64,000 nt of DNA from positions 124,001-188,000 of the forward strand of contig CAKUGY010000003.1 of the NCBI GenBank assembly GCA_934654835.1, read 5' to 3'. Below are positions 28,751 to 36,924 of this stretch, in pieces (within the stretch, counting starts at the first letter, position 1; every line of letters begins with the position of its first letter). Source of the stretch: an uncultured Collinsella sp. GTDB taxonomy: Bacteria > Actinomycetota > Coriobacteriia > Coriobacteriales > Coriobacteriaceae. The translations under genes were made by a program, and so were the position numbers. Below the pieces are notes generated by a model, which ran no database searches, was not told the origin of the DNA, and worked only from the letters and a program-made list of their open reading frames with translations.

Positions 28751-29050
28751 ATGTCTACTGCAACGGTTAAACCCACGACGGTTCGCATCGAAGAGGGACT
28801 CAAGGAGCAGGCGACTGAGTTTTTAGATTCGGTTGGCCTGAGCCTTAACTCCTATCTCAATCTTGCTGTTCGGCAGCTTGTGAACCAGCGGAAGATTCCG
28901 TTTGAGATTGTAGGGCGACCTGAAGTGCCCAACGAAGCAACAAGGCGCGCCATGGTGATCGCCGAGGCCCATGAGCTGGGGATTCTACCAGACGACAGCC
29001 CGTCATTCGATAACGTTGATGAGCTGATGTCGTTCCTCGATGAGGACTAG
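28751..29050 (+). CDS. RelB/DinJ-family antitoxin
   Basis: 99 residues. ATG 28751 has GAGGAGG upstream; the longer frame from 28664 would run through the operator. The N-terminal ribbon-helix-helix is recognisable (TTVRIEEGLKEQATEFLDSV, then LSLNSYLNLAVRQLV), as in DinJ. The C-terminal half is acidic and would wrap the toxin. The stop lies 3 bases before the toxin start. The pair forms a type II toxin-antitoxin module. Confidence 0.9.
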   Translation: MSTATVKPTTVRIEEGLKEQATEFLDSVGLSLNSYLNLAVRQLVNQRKIPFEIVGRPEVPNEATRRAMVIAEAHELGILPDDSPSFDNVDELMSFLDED

Positions 29051-29053
29051 GCG

Positions 29054-29362
29054 ATGTTTGAGATTAAGGTCGAGGCTCAGTTTAAGGCCGACTATAGGCG
29101 AACGATGCGCAACTATCCGCAGCTAAAAACCGAGTTTAAAGCAGCTATCGCCGAGCTTGCGGCACATGGCTCGCTTCCGGCAGAGTATGGCGCCCACGAG
29201 CTCTCCAACCCGGGCGGCAACTACAACGGTCACATCGATTCCCATCTATCCGACGGCCTGGTCGACGTGGTCGTTCTCTACCTGCCGCACAAAACTAATC
29301 CAGTGATCCGACTGGTCAGAATGGGTTCACATCAAGAACTGTTCCAGGGCCCACTGAGCTAG
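29054..29362 (+). CDS. YafQ/RelE-family mRNA interferase toxin
   Basis: 102 residues, as usual for YafQ. The core features match: an N-terminal strand (FEIKVEAQFKADYRR), a long helix, a HELSNPGG loop, and the C-terminal VVLYLPHKTNPVIRLVRMGSHQELF, in which the His-Gln-Glu/Leu-Phe end is the YafQ catalytic region. Expected to cleave mRNA on the ribosome. It is translated with the preceding antitoxin (3-base gap) from the shared operator-controlled promoter. Confidence 0.9.
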   Translation: MFEIKVEAQFKADYRRTMRNYPQLKTEFKAAIAELAAHGSLPAEYGAHELSNPGGNYNGHIDSHLSDGLVDVVVLYLPHKTNPVIRLVRMGSHQELFQGPLS

Positions 29363-29376
29363 CCACTCGATTTTAA

Positions 29377-29442
29377 GTTGCGGTGGAATAGGGATTGATT
29401 TGCGGCTGATAAGCCAAAAACAGTCCCTATTTCACCGCAAGT
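29377..29442. repeat. Inverted repeat, AGTTGCGGTG type (copy 2 of 3)
   Basis: GTTGCGGTGGAATAGGGA and GTCCCTATTTCACCGCAAG arms (two mismatches) around a 27-base loop. It lies between the YafQ toxin stop and the end of the convergent DegV gene and may act as a bidirectional terminator. Confidence 0.7.
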
Positions 29443-29455
29443 GGTAAAGGTGGCC

Positions 29456-30316
29456 CTAGTGGGTGGGCTGGTAGCGGGGGCAGTAGCTGATGGCGATGGC
29501 GTCAACGCCTACGTGGGTCGCGATGGTGCAGCCGATGGGGCCGGTGCCGGCGTCTACGTAGTCTTGGCTCGCGAGCGCCTGGTTGACGAGCTCCTGCTCC
29601 TCGGCGGCGCCGGTTGTGAGCACGCGCACGCTCGAGCCCGGGTGCTTAGCCAAAAACGCGAGGCAGTCGGCCATGGTGTTGGCGACGATACGCTTGGCGC
29701 CGCGGCCCTTCTTGATGGCCTTGATCTCGCCCGACTGCCATTCCGGCGAAACGGCCAGGCGAATGTTGAGCATCTGCGTGAGCTGGCCGGCGAGCTTGGG
29801 GGCGCGGCCGTTCTTAACGAGGTTCTCGAGCGTGCGGGGAATCAGCAGCAGGTGGGCGTCGGGCAGGGTTGCGCGAATCTGTGCCTCGGTCTCGTCCAGG
29901 CTGCGGCCGTCCTCGCGCATGGCGAGCGCATACTCCACCAACAGGCCCTCGGCGCCCGAGCCGGTGCGCGAATCGATGCAGCGCACGTCGAGCTCGTGGG
30001 TATCGGCCACCTGGCACGCGTTGGCGTAGCATGCCGACCACTCGCTGCACAGCGAGATAAAGATGGCGCTGTCGTGGCCGTCGGCGCGCACGCGATCGAA
30101 GAGCTCCTTAAACTCGCCGGCGCTCGGCTGCGAGGTATGTGGCAGCTGCTCGGAGCCGGCCATGCGGGCGACGTACTCCTCGGCGGTGATTTGCACCTGG
30201 TCGAGCAGGTCCTCGCCTTCGATAATCACGTGCAGCGGAATCACGTAGATGCCGAGCTCTTGGGCGCGGGCGGGGGAGATGTCCGACGTGGAGTCGGTTA
30301 TGATGGCAAAAGACAT
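29456..30316 (-). CDS. DegV family fatty-acid-binding protein (second copy)
   Basis: 286 residues from the ATG at 30316 (AAAGGTG upstream); a longer frame to 30373 is not supported. The family motifs are TDSTSDISPARAQELGI at the N-terminus, SLCSEWSACYANA (ligand loop), CIDSRTGSGAEG, and the C-terminal GPIGCTIATHVGVDA. Like the protein at 14448-15338, it should bind a fatty acid for FakA-type phosphorylation. The two DegV proteins differ considerably, so they may prefer different acyl chains. It is divergent from the HAD gene. Confidence 0.9.
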   Translation of the reverse strand: MSFAIITDSTSDISPARAQELGIYVIPLHVIIEGEDLLDQVQITAEEYVARMAGSEQLPHTSQPSAGEFKELFDRVRADGHDSAIFISLCSEWSACYANACQVADTHELDVRCIDSRTGSGAEGLLVEYALAMREDGRSLDETEAQIRATLPDAHLLLIPRTLENLVKNGRAPKLAGQLTQMLNIRLAVSPEWQSGEIKAIKKGRGAKRIVANTMADCLAFLAKHPGSSVRVLTTGAAEEQELVNQALASQDYVDAGTGPIGCTIATHVGVDAIAISYCPRYQPTH

Positions 30317-30472
30317 AATTGCACCTTTCGATGGGGCGCCGCGGCGCCGCCGATTGAGAGCAAAGTGCGTCAAGTATAGTGGAGTTGTTCCACATTGCCA
30401 GCTTTATTTGTTGAATAGTCAACGGTTTGAAGCGTCGGTGTGGAAATCGCCAATTGGGGAAGAGGGATGTCG

Positions 30473-31135
30473 ATGGCGGCATTACGGCTATGTGAGCGGC
30501 CGGTTGTGCTGTTCGATTTTGACGGCACGGTGGCTGATACGGGCCGGGCGGTGATGACCTCGACGCGCAAAACGCTGGCTGCGCGTGGGTTTTCGGAAGC
30601 GCAGATGGGCGACTTGCGTCGCATGATTGGGCCTCCGCTGTGGAAGAGCTTCCACGACTTTTACGGCTTTACGCGCGAGGAGTCGCTCGTGGTGGCCGAC
30701 GAATACCGCGCCTTTTTTGACGAGCTGGGGCCGGAGGAGTATCCCGTGTTCGACGGGATCCCCCGGCTGCTCGATGGTCTTGTCGCGCAGGGGCATCGTA
30801 TGGCGGTCGCGACGTCGCGCATGGAGGCGAAGTGCATCGACATGGTGCACGAGCTGGGACTTTGCCAGTTTGAGGCGGTCGTTGGCATGAATCCGCCGCA
30901 AGACCGCGAGACCAAGGCCGATTCGGTGCGCGATGCCCTGGCCGCCCTTGGGGCAAGCGCCGGCGACGCCGTGATGATCGGCGACCGTTTTAACGACGTC
31001 GAGGGCGCGCACGCGATGGGCGTGCCGTGCATTGGCATTTATTCGGGTGCGGCGGCGCCGGGTGAGCACGAGGCCGCGGGCGCCGATGCAGTGGTGCACT
31101 CGGTGGCAGAGCTTGCTAAACTTTTTTATATATAA
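30473..31135 (+). CDS. HAD hydrolase, phosphoglycolate phosphatase-like
   Basis: 220 residues. ATG 30473 is chosen because GAAGAGGG ends 6 bases upstream; ATG 30467 sits directly on it. HAD motif I is LFDFDGTVADTG, motif II is the T of AVATSRM, motif III is a Lys (ETKADSV), and motif IV is MIGDRFNDVEGA. A helical cap between motifs I and II suits small phosphate esters such as phosphoglycolate or pyrimidine 5'-nucleotides. Its stop lies 54 bases before the dipeptidase start. Confidence 0.88.
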   Translation: MAALRLCERPVVLFDFDGTVADTGRAVMTSTRKTLAARGFSEAQMGDLRRMIGPPLWKSFHDFYGFTREESLVVADEYRAFFDELGPEEYPVFDGIPRLLDGLVAQGHRMAVATSRMEAKCIDMVHELGLCQFEAVVGMNPPQDRETKADSVRDALAALGASAGDAVMIGDRFNDVEGAHAMGVPCIGIYSGAAAPGEHEAAGADAVVHSVAELAKLFYI

Positions 31136-31189
31136 GGACTTGATGTGAGGGGCGCGAACGCTTGCCCCTTATTGGTAAGGAGGTCGTCT

Positions 31190-32626
31190 ATGAATCAGGT
31201 GGAGCAGAGCGTTGCTGAGTATGTCGACGAGGTCTGGGAGGACGTTGTCGCCGATATTGCGCAACTGGTGAGCTATCCGTCCGTGGCGGTTTCTGCTGAT
31301 GCGGAGCCCGGCGCCCCGTTTGGCCGACCGGTCCGTGACGCGCTCGACTGCGCGCTCGGCATCGCGCAGAAGCTCGGCTACCAGACGAGCGATGACGAGG
31401 GGTATGTGGGCATTGCCGATATCCCGGGCCGCGGCGACAAGCAACTCGCGACCATCTGCCACGTGGACGTGGTTCCCGCCGGCCCCGGCTGGAACACCGA
31501 TCCGTTTGCGATGGAGCGCCGCGAGGGCTGGCTGCTCGGTCGCGGCGTGATTGACGACAAGGGCCCGGCGGTGCTGTCGCTCTACGCCGGCGCCTACCTG
31601 CTCAAGCACGGCATTACCCCGCGCTACACCTTCCGCGCGCTGCTGGGCTGCGATGAGGAAGTGGGCATGTCCGACGTTCACCATTATCTGGAGAACTACG
31701 CAGACCCCGACTTTCTGTTTACACCCGATGCCGAGTTCCCGGTTTGCAATGCCGAGAAAGGCCAGTTTGAGGCGACGTTCGTGAGCCCCAAGATCGATGG
31801 CGGGCGCATCGTGTCGTGGAGCGGCGCCGAGGCGACCAATGCCATTCCGTCGCAGTCCATCTGCGAGCTTGCTATTGCCGCCGACGAGCTGCCGGCACCG
31901 GCCGAGAACGCCGACCGCCTGGAAATCACCGCACTTGACAACGGGCATGCCCAGATTTTCGCCCACGGCATCGGCGGTCATGCTTCGATGCCCGAGGGCA
32001 CCATCAATGCCGTCGGCCTGATCGTGGCGTACCTGCGCGAGGCCGAGGACGCGTTTGGTGCTCGCGGCGAGCGCCTGCTGACGCCTGCCGAGCACGAGTT
32101 CGTCAAGTTCCTGGCCTTTGTGCATTCGGATGCCTATGGCCGCGGCCTGGGGATTGACGCGACGAGCCCGGCGTTTGGCCCGCTTACCTGCAACCCCGGT
32201 GTCATCCGCGTGGTGGATGGCCACATTGAGCAGGTCATCGACGTGCGCTTCCCCGACAGCACCAGCGCCGACACCATGTGCGAGCAGCTCGAGCCGCTCG
32301 TCGGCCGCTTTGGCGTGACGTATCGCGTGGGCCGTGCGAAGGTGCCGTTCTCGGTTTCGGCCGACGACCCGGCCGTGAAGGCGCTCATCGATACCTATAA
32401 CGAGTTTACGGGCAAGCATGCCGAGCCTTTCGCCATGGGCGGCGGCACGTACGCACGCAACTTTGCCCGCGCCGTGTCGTTTGGCCCCGAGGAGACCGGC
32501 CTTGAGCTGCCCGCGTGGGGCGGCCAGATGCACGGCCCCAACGAGTGCGCCAACGAAGAGCAACTCAAGCAAGCGCTCAAGATCTATATCGTGGCGATCC
32601 TCCGTCTCAACGAACTTGAACTGTAG
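31190..32626 (+). CDS. M20 (Sapep/PepV-like) dipeptidase
   Basis: 478 residues from ATG 31190 (AAGGAGG upstream). The metal-dependent M20 peptidase signature is complete: CHVDVVPAGPGW (His and Asp ligands), GRGVIDDKGP (bridging Asp), LLGCDEEVGM (catalytic Glu), PDAEFPVCNAEKG, and the C-terminal AMGGGTYAR and QMHGPNE with the last His ligand. The architecture fits the Sapep/PepV clade, cytosolic Mn- or Zn-dependent enzymes that cleave dipeptides taken up from the gut. It is followed by a large inverted repeat and a terminator. Confidence 0.93.
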   Translation: MNQVEQSVAEYVDEVWEDVVADIAQLVSYPSVAVSADAEPGAPFGRPVRDALDCALGIAQKLGYQTSDDEGYVGIADIPGRGDKQLATICHVDVVPAGPGWNTDPFAMERREGWLLGRGVIDDKGPAVLSLYAGAYLLKHGITPRYTFRALLGCDEEVGMSDVHHYLENYADPDFLFTPDAEFPVCNAEKGQFEATFVSPKIDGGRIVSWSGAEATNAIPSQSICELAIAADELPAPAENADRLEITALDNGHAQIFAHGIGGHASMPEGTINAVGLIVAYLREAEDAFGARGERLLTPAEHEFVKFLAFVHSDAYGRGLGIDATSPAFGPLTCNPGVIRVVDGHIEQVIDVRFPDSTSADTMCEQLEPLVGRFGVTYRVGRAKVPFSVSADDPAVKALIDTYNEFTGKHAEPFAMGGGTYARNFARAVSFGPEETGLELPAWGGQMHGPNECANEEQLKQALKIYIVAILRLNELEL

Positions 32627-32727
32627 GGCTTCCCCAGGCACCCGACCTTGCCCCTCAAACCGTCGCTTGCGTACCAAAGTACGCGGCGCTCCTCTTTCGG
32701 GGCAATCTCGGGCACCTGGGAAACCCC
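32627..32727. repeat. Long imperfect inverted repeat after the dipeptidase gene
   Basis: 29-base arms (GGCTTCCCCAGGCACCCGAC... and ...TCGGGCACCTGGGAAACCCC) match at 23 positions. The 44-base middle holds its own CGTAC/GTACG hairpin. It begins at the dipeptidase stop. A transcript-end structure or a mobile palindrome are both possible. Confidence 0.6.
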
Positions 32728-32747
32728 AACATTTTGCTTGGATACAC

Positions 32748-32777
32748 AAGCCCGGTGCTTCGGCTCCGGGCTTCTAT
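32748..32777 (+). terminator. Terminator-like hairpin
   Basis: AAGCCCGG / CCGGGCTT with a 10-base loop containing CTTCGG, followed by CTATAA. The T tract is poor. It lies 120 bases after the dipeptidase gene. Confidence 0.5.
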
Positions 32778-32846
32778 AAGTTGCGGTGGAATAGTTCCTA
32801 GAATCGGCTGCCTGACAGCCAAACAGGAACTATTTCACCGCAACTT
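32778..32846. repeat. Inverted repeat, AGTTGCGGTG type (copy 3 of 3)
   Basis: 22-base arms from AAGTTGCGGTGGAATAG to the complement with one mismatch, and a 25-base loop. Arms match copies at 23059-23125 and 29377-29442. The remaining stretch to pstS (32847-33048) should hold the pst promoter; no convincing PHO box was seen. Confidence 0.75.
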
Positions 32847-33048
32847 CTTTAGTCGGTGTAAAAGGCGTGCCATGGTTGGGGCGGGGATTGTTATTCGTTT
32901 GTAAAGGCTGAGCCGCGCTTGCGGTAAGGGTCTATCAGATGCCCGTAAGAAACCGCAGCTGGCGCGGCTGCCATCCGATCGAGGTCGTATCTTTCCAAAC
33001 AGCAAAGCGGGCGGGGTGCCCGCGAGTCGCATGTACGAAAGGAAGATC

Positions 33049-33987
33049 ATGCTCGATCAGGCTTATTCTCGTCGTCAGTTCCTCGGCCTCGCTGGTGGTC
33101 TTGCCAGCATCGTCGGTCTCGGCCTCGTTGGCTGCGGTGGCTCTAACGCTTCCGACGCAGCCGACAAGGGTAGCGCCGCCGCTGCCGAGTCCGTCTCCGG
33201 CGAGGTGACCTACGACGGCGCCTCTTCGTTCCAGGCTCTCGTCGAGGCTGCTGCCGAGAAGTTCATGGACGCCAACCCCGACGTCTCCATCTCCGGCTCG
33301 GGTAACGGTTCGGGCAAGGGCCTGACCGCTGTCGCCGCCGGCACCGTCACCATCGGCAACTCCGACGTCTTCGCCGAAACCAAGCTCGAGGCCGACCAGG
33401 TCAAGAACCTCGTTGACCACGAGGTCGCCGTCGTGGGCATGGGCCCCGTCGTCTCCAAGAACGTCAAGGTCGACGACCTGTCCCTCGAGCAGCTCAAGGG
33501 CATCTTCTCCGGCCAGATCACCAACTGGAAGGAGGTCGGCGGCGACGACGCCACCATCGTCGTCCTCAACCGTAAGGCCGGCTCCGGCACCCGCGCCACC
33601 TTCGAGGCCGCCGTCTTTGGCGACGAGGCCGTCGACTTTAAGGGCGATGCCGAGCTCGACAAGTCCGGCGACGTCCAGACTCAGATGGCCAGCACCGACA
33701 ACGCCATCTCCTACCTCGATTTCTCGCACTTCGACGACTCCAAGTTCAACGCCGTCAAGGTCGAGGGCATCGAGCCCAAGAGCAAGAACGTCACCGACGA
33801 CTCCTTCAAGATCTGGGCGACCGAGCACATGTACTGCTCCAAGGACGCCGACGAGGCCACCAAGGCCTTCCTGGGCTTCATGCTCTCCGACGATGTCCAG
33901 GGCAAGCTCGTCGAGGAGCAGGGCTTTATCCCCGTCTCGGCCATGAAGGTCGTCAAGGACGCCAGCGGCAAGGTTTCCGCTCAATAA
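33049..33987 (+). CDS. pstS: Phosphate-binding lipoprotein PstS
   Basis: 312 residues from ATG 33049 (GAAAGGAAG upstream). The N-terminus holds a twin-arginine motif SRRQFLG and a lipobox LVGC, so it is probably exported by Tat and lipidated at that Cys. Phosphate-binding loops are visible as YDGASSFQAL, SGSGNGSGKGL and RKAGSGTRATFE. The gene opens the pstSCAB operon, the high-affinity phosphate importer, with 25 bases to pstC. Codon use is extremely C-ending, as in highly expressed genes. Confidence 0.96.
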   Translation: MLDQAYSRRQFLGLAGGLASIVGLGLVGCGGSNASDAADKGSAAAAESVSGEVTYDGASSFQALVEAAAEKFMDANPDVSISGSGNGSGKGLTAVAAGTVTIGNSDVFAETKLEADQVKNLVDHEVAVVGMGPVVSKNVKVDDLSLEQLKGIFSGQITNWKEVGGDDATIVVLNRKAGSGTRATFEAAVFGDEAVDFKGDAELDKSGDVQTQMASTDNAISYLDFSHFDDSKFNAVKVEGIEPKSKNVTDDSFKIWATEHMYCSKDADEATKAFLGFMLSDDVQGKLVEEQGFIPVSAMKVVKDASGKVSAQ

Positions 33988-34012
33988 GTAATCGCCCCCG
34001 GAAAGGTTTGCA

Positions 34013-34921
34013 ATGGCAAAACAGCTGCCAAAGCGCGACCTTGAGAACGTGGGCCTGGGCGTCACGGGCGCGTGCGTAGCGCTCGTGACGCTTGTCGTTG
34101 CCGCGCTCATCTTCATGGTCGCCCAAAAGGGCCTCTCGGCTTTCGTAAGGGACGGCGTCTCGGTCGTCGAGTTTTTCACCGGTACCAAGTGGGACCTGGC
34201 CAACACGGCCGAAAACGGCCTGCCCTATACCGGTGCCCTGCCCCTGATCGTTACCTCGTTTGCGGTCATGGTGCTCTCCACGCTCATCGCGCTGCCGATC
34301 GCCATCGGCTCTGCCATCTTCGCGGTCGAGATCCAGCCTAAGTTTGGCTCCAAGATCTTTCAGCCGCTCATTGAGCTTTTGACCGGCATCCCCTCGGTCG
34401 TCTTTGGCCTGATCGGCTTTCACGTGGTCGTCGGCCTTATGAAGAGCGTCTTCCACGTGAGCACGGGCCTGGGCATCCTGCCCGGCGCCATCGTGCTGGC
34501 CGTTATGATCCTGCCGACCATGACCACGCTTTCGGTCGATGGCCTGCGCGCCGTGCCCGACAGCTACCGCCAAGGCTCGCTCGCACTGGGCTACACCCGC
34601 TGGCAGACCATCTGGCACGTGGTGCTCAAGTCCGCCATGCCGTCGCTCATGACCGCAGTCATCCTTGGCATGACCCGCGCCTTTGGCGAGACGCTCGCCG
34701 TGCGCATGGTCATCGGCGGTATTGAGGCCATGCCGACGTCGCTGTTGTCGCCGGCTTCGACCATCACCACCACACTCACCACGTCCATGGCGGTCTATGC
34801 CGAGGGTTCGGCCCAGGACGACGTTCTGTGGGCGCTCGGCCTGCTGCTGATGGGCATGAGCCTCATCTTCATCCTGATCATCCATCTCATTGGCCGCAAG
34901 GGGGCGAAGGCTCGTGGCTAG
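34013..34921 (+). CDS. pstC: Phosphate ABC transporter permease PstC
   Basis: 302 residues with six TM helices. The cytoplasmic permease loop, which contacts the ATPase, reads AVPDSYRQGSLALGYTRWQT. The family N-terminus with a large periplasmic loop (GLSAFVRDGVSVVEFFTGTKW) is present. It overlaps the pstA start by 8 bases. Confidence 0.95.
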   Translation: MAKQLPKRDLENVGLGVTGACVALVTLVVAALIFMVAQKGLSAFVRDGVSVVEFFTGTKWDLANTAENGLPYTGALPLIVTSFAVMVLSTLIALPIAIGSAIFAVEIQPKFGSKIFQPLIELLTGIPSVVFGLIGFHVVVGLMKSVFHVSTGLGILPGAIVLAVMILPTMTTLSVDGLRAVPDSYRQGSLALGYTRWQTIWHVVLKSAMPSLMTAVILGMTRAFGETLAVRMVIGGIEAMPTSLLSPASTITTTLTTSMAVYAEGSAQDDVLWALGLLLMGMSLIFILIIHLIGRKGAKARG

Positions 34922-35840
34922 CACGCGTATCCACATCGACGAGGCGAGACTCGGGCGTGTCCAAAAACAGGACCGCATCGCCACGGGCGTGTTGACGGCA
35001 ATCGTCGCCATCGTCATGCTCGTCGTCGTTTCCATGGTGGCCTACATTCTGTTCGAGGGTATCTCGACGCTGTTCCAGCCGGGCTTCCTCACGGAGCCGT
35101 CGCGCGCCAACGGCACCCAGGGCGGCGTGCTCTACCAGCTGTTCGACTCGTTCTACCTGCTGCTGATCACCCTGATCATCTCGGTGCCCATCAGCCTGGG
35201 CGGCGCGGTTTTCCTGGTCGAGTACGCGCCGAACGGCCCCATCCGCGACATCGCCTCCACCGCCATCGAGACGCTGTCCTCGCTGCCTTCCATCGTCGTC
35301 GGCATGTTCGGATTCCTGGTGTTCTCGGTGCAGCTGGGCTGGAAGTACTCCATCATCTCCGGCGCCGTCGCGCTCACCATGTTCAACATCCCCATCCTGG
35401 TGCGCGTGATTCAGCAGGCGCTCGAGGACGTACCGCAGGCCCAGCGCGATGCGTGCCTGGCTATGGGCCTCACCCGCTGGGAGGCCACGCTGCACATCCT
35501 GATTCCCGAGGCCATGCCCGCCATCGTGACCGGCATCGTGCTTTCGGCCGGCCGCGTTTTTGGCGAGGCCGCAGCGCTGCTCTTTACCTCGGGCATGAGC
35601 TCGCCGGTTCGTCTCAACTTCTTGAGCTTTAACCTGTCAAGCCCCACTTGCGCCTGGAACGTCTTCCGACCTGGTGAGTCGCTCGCCGTGCACATCTACA
35701 AGATTTACGGCGAGGGCAGCCCCGAGGCCCAGCAGATTGTCTGGGGCACCGCGGCGCTGCTGATGATCTGCGTGCTGCTGTTTAACGTAATCGCCCGCAT
35801 CGTGGGCAAGCAACTGGCAAGGAAGATGACGGCCGAATGA
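34914..35840 (+). CDS. pstA: Phosphate ABC transporter permease PstA
   Basis: 308 residues from the GTG at 34914; GAAGG lies upstream, and the longer 34890 start would overlap pstC more. It has six TM helices, and the EAA-like loop reads VPQAQRDACLAMGLTRWEAT. The GEAAALLFTSGMS segment and C-terminal TM helices match PstA. It forms the channel with PstC. The stop overlaps the pstB start by 4 bases (ATGA). Confidence 0.94.
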   Translation: MASTRIHIDEARLGRVQKQDRIATGVLTAIVAIVMLVVVSMVAYILFEGISTLFQPGFLTEPSRANGTQGGVLYQLFDSFYLLLITLIISVPISLGGAVFLVEYAPNGPIRDIASTAIETLSSLPSIVVGMFGFLVFSVQLGWKYSIISGAVALTMFNIPILVRVIQQALEDVPQAQRDACLAMGLTRWEATLHILIPEAMPAIVTGIVLSAGRVFGEAAALLFTSGMSSPVRLNFLSFNLSSPTCAWNVFRPGESLAVHIYKIYGEGSPEAQQIVWGTAALLMICVLLFNVIARIVGKQLARKMTAE

Positions 35841-36709
35841 GCGAGATGAATGCAACGCCCGCAACCGAGGCGGCCATGTCCGAGACCCAGGACTTTCTGT
35901 CGAGCGTGGGGGAGAGCGAAAAGCGCGTGCGCGTGAGCGGCAAAGCCGTGGTCGACGAGGTCGTGCTCTCCACCAAGGACGTCAACGTATACTACGGCAA
36001 CCACCATGCGCTACATAACACGTCGCTCGACTTCCACAAGGGCGAGATCACGGCGCTCATCGGGCCTTCGGGCTGCGGTAAGTCGACCTTTTTGCGCAGC
36101 CTCAACCTGATGAATCGCGAGATTCGCGGCTGCCGCGTGGAGGGCGAGATCAACTACCGCGGGCGCAACGTGAACACCAAGACCGAGAACACGTACGAGC
36201 TGCGTCGTTCCATTGGCATGGTGTTCCAGCAGCCCAACCCGTTTCGCAAGTCCATCCGCGACAACATTACGTTTGCGCCCAAGCGTCACGGTATTACCGA
36301 TCGCGACGAGCTCGACCGCATGGTCGAGGAGAGCCTGCGCGGCGCGGCACTGTGGGACGAGGTCAAGGACAAGCTCGACAAGAGCGCCTATGCGCTTTCG
36401 GGCGGCCAGCAGCAGCGCCTGTGCATCGCGCGCACGCTGGCGCTCAACCCCGACGTGATCTTGTTCGATGAGCCCTGCTCGGCGCTCGACCCCATCTCGA
36501 CGCTGGCGATCGAGGACCTGATGTCGTCGATCGTGGCAGAGCGCGCCATCGTCATCGTGACGCACAACATGGAGCAGGCGTCGCGCGTGTCCAACCGCAC
36601 GGCGTTCTTCTACATGGGCGATATGGTTGAGTACGACGAGACCGACGAGATTTTCCAACGGCCCAAGGATCAGCGGCTGAATGATTACCTCACCGGCATG
36701 TTCTCCTAG
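35837..36709 (+). CDS. pstB: Phosphate ABC transporter ATPase PstB
   Basis: 290 residues. Walker A GPSGCGKST, Q-loop (MVFQQPNPF), signature LSGGQQQRLCIART, Walker B VILFDEPCSALDP and the switch His (VIVTHNMEQ) are all present. The first 40 residues are an extra, poorly conserved segment. It energises PstCA. No phoU, phoR or phoP gene follows, which is unusual for a pst operon; a terminator lies 56 bases after the stop. Confidence 0.96.
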   Translation: MSEMNATPATEAAMSETQDFLSSVGESEKRVRVSGKAVVDEVVLSTKDVNVYYGNHHALHNTSLDFHKGEITALIGPSGCGKSTFLRSLNLMNREIRGCRVEGEINYRGRNVNTKTENTYELRRSIGMVFQQPNPFRKSIRDNITFAPKRHGITDRDELDRMVEESLRGAALWDEVKDKLDKSAYALSGGQQQRLCIARTLALNPDVILFDEPCSALDPISTLAIEDLMSSIVAERAIVIVTHNMEQASRVSNRTAFFYMGDMVEYDETDEIFQRPKDQRLNDYLTGMFS

Positions 36710-36764
36710 TCCGGGACATGCTTGAGGCCCGCGGCGGCCACGGTCGCCACGGGACTGATTGGAG

Positions 36765-36803
36765 AGGCGGGTCATCTCTTGCGGGAGATGGCCCGCCTTT
36801 TTG
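36765..36803 (+). terminator. Rho-independent terminator of the pst operon
   Basis: AGGCGGGTCATCTC / GAGATGGCCCGCCT, a 14-bp stem with one G-T pair, followed by TTTTT. It lies 56 bases after pstB. Confidence 0.88.
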
Positions 36804-36839
36804 TGCTTGCGGGATTGCGCTCGTCGACTGCGCCCGCCC

Positions 36840-36880
36840 AAAACCACCACAAAGGGGACAGGCACCTTTGTGGTGGTTTT
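36840..36880. repeat. Palindrome AAAACCACCACAAAGG (copy 1 of 2)
   Basis: Perfect 16-bp arms with a 9-base loop GGACAGGCA. The same unit, with its loop inverted, is at 49711-49745. It lies between the pst terminator and the ABC-F gene. Confidence 0.8.
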
Positions 36881-36924
36881 CGCTATCATGGACAACGTTG
36901 AATTTCTACGAAGGAGCAGGGCAT

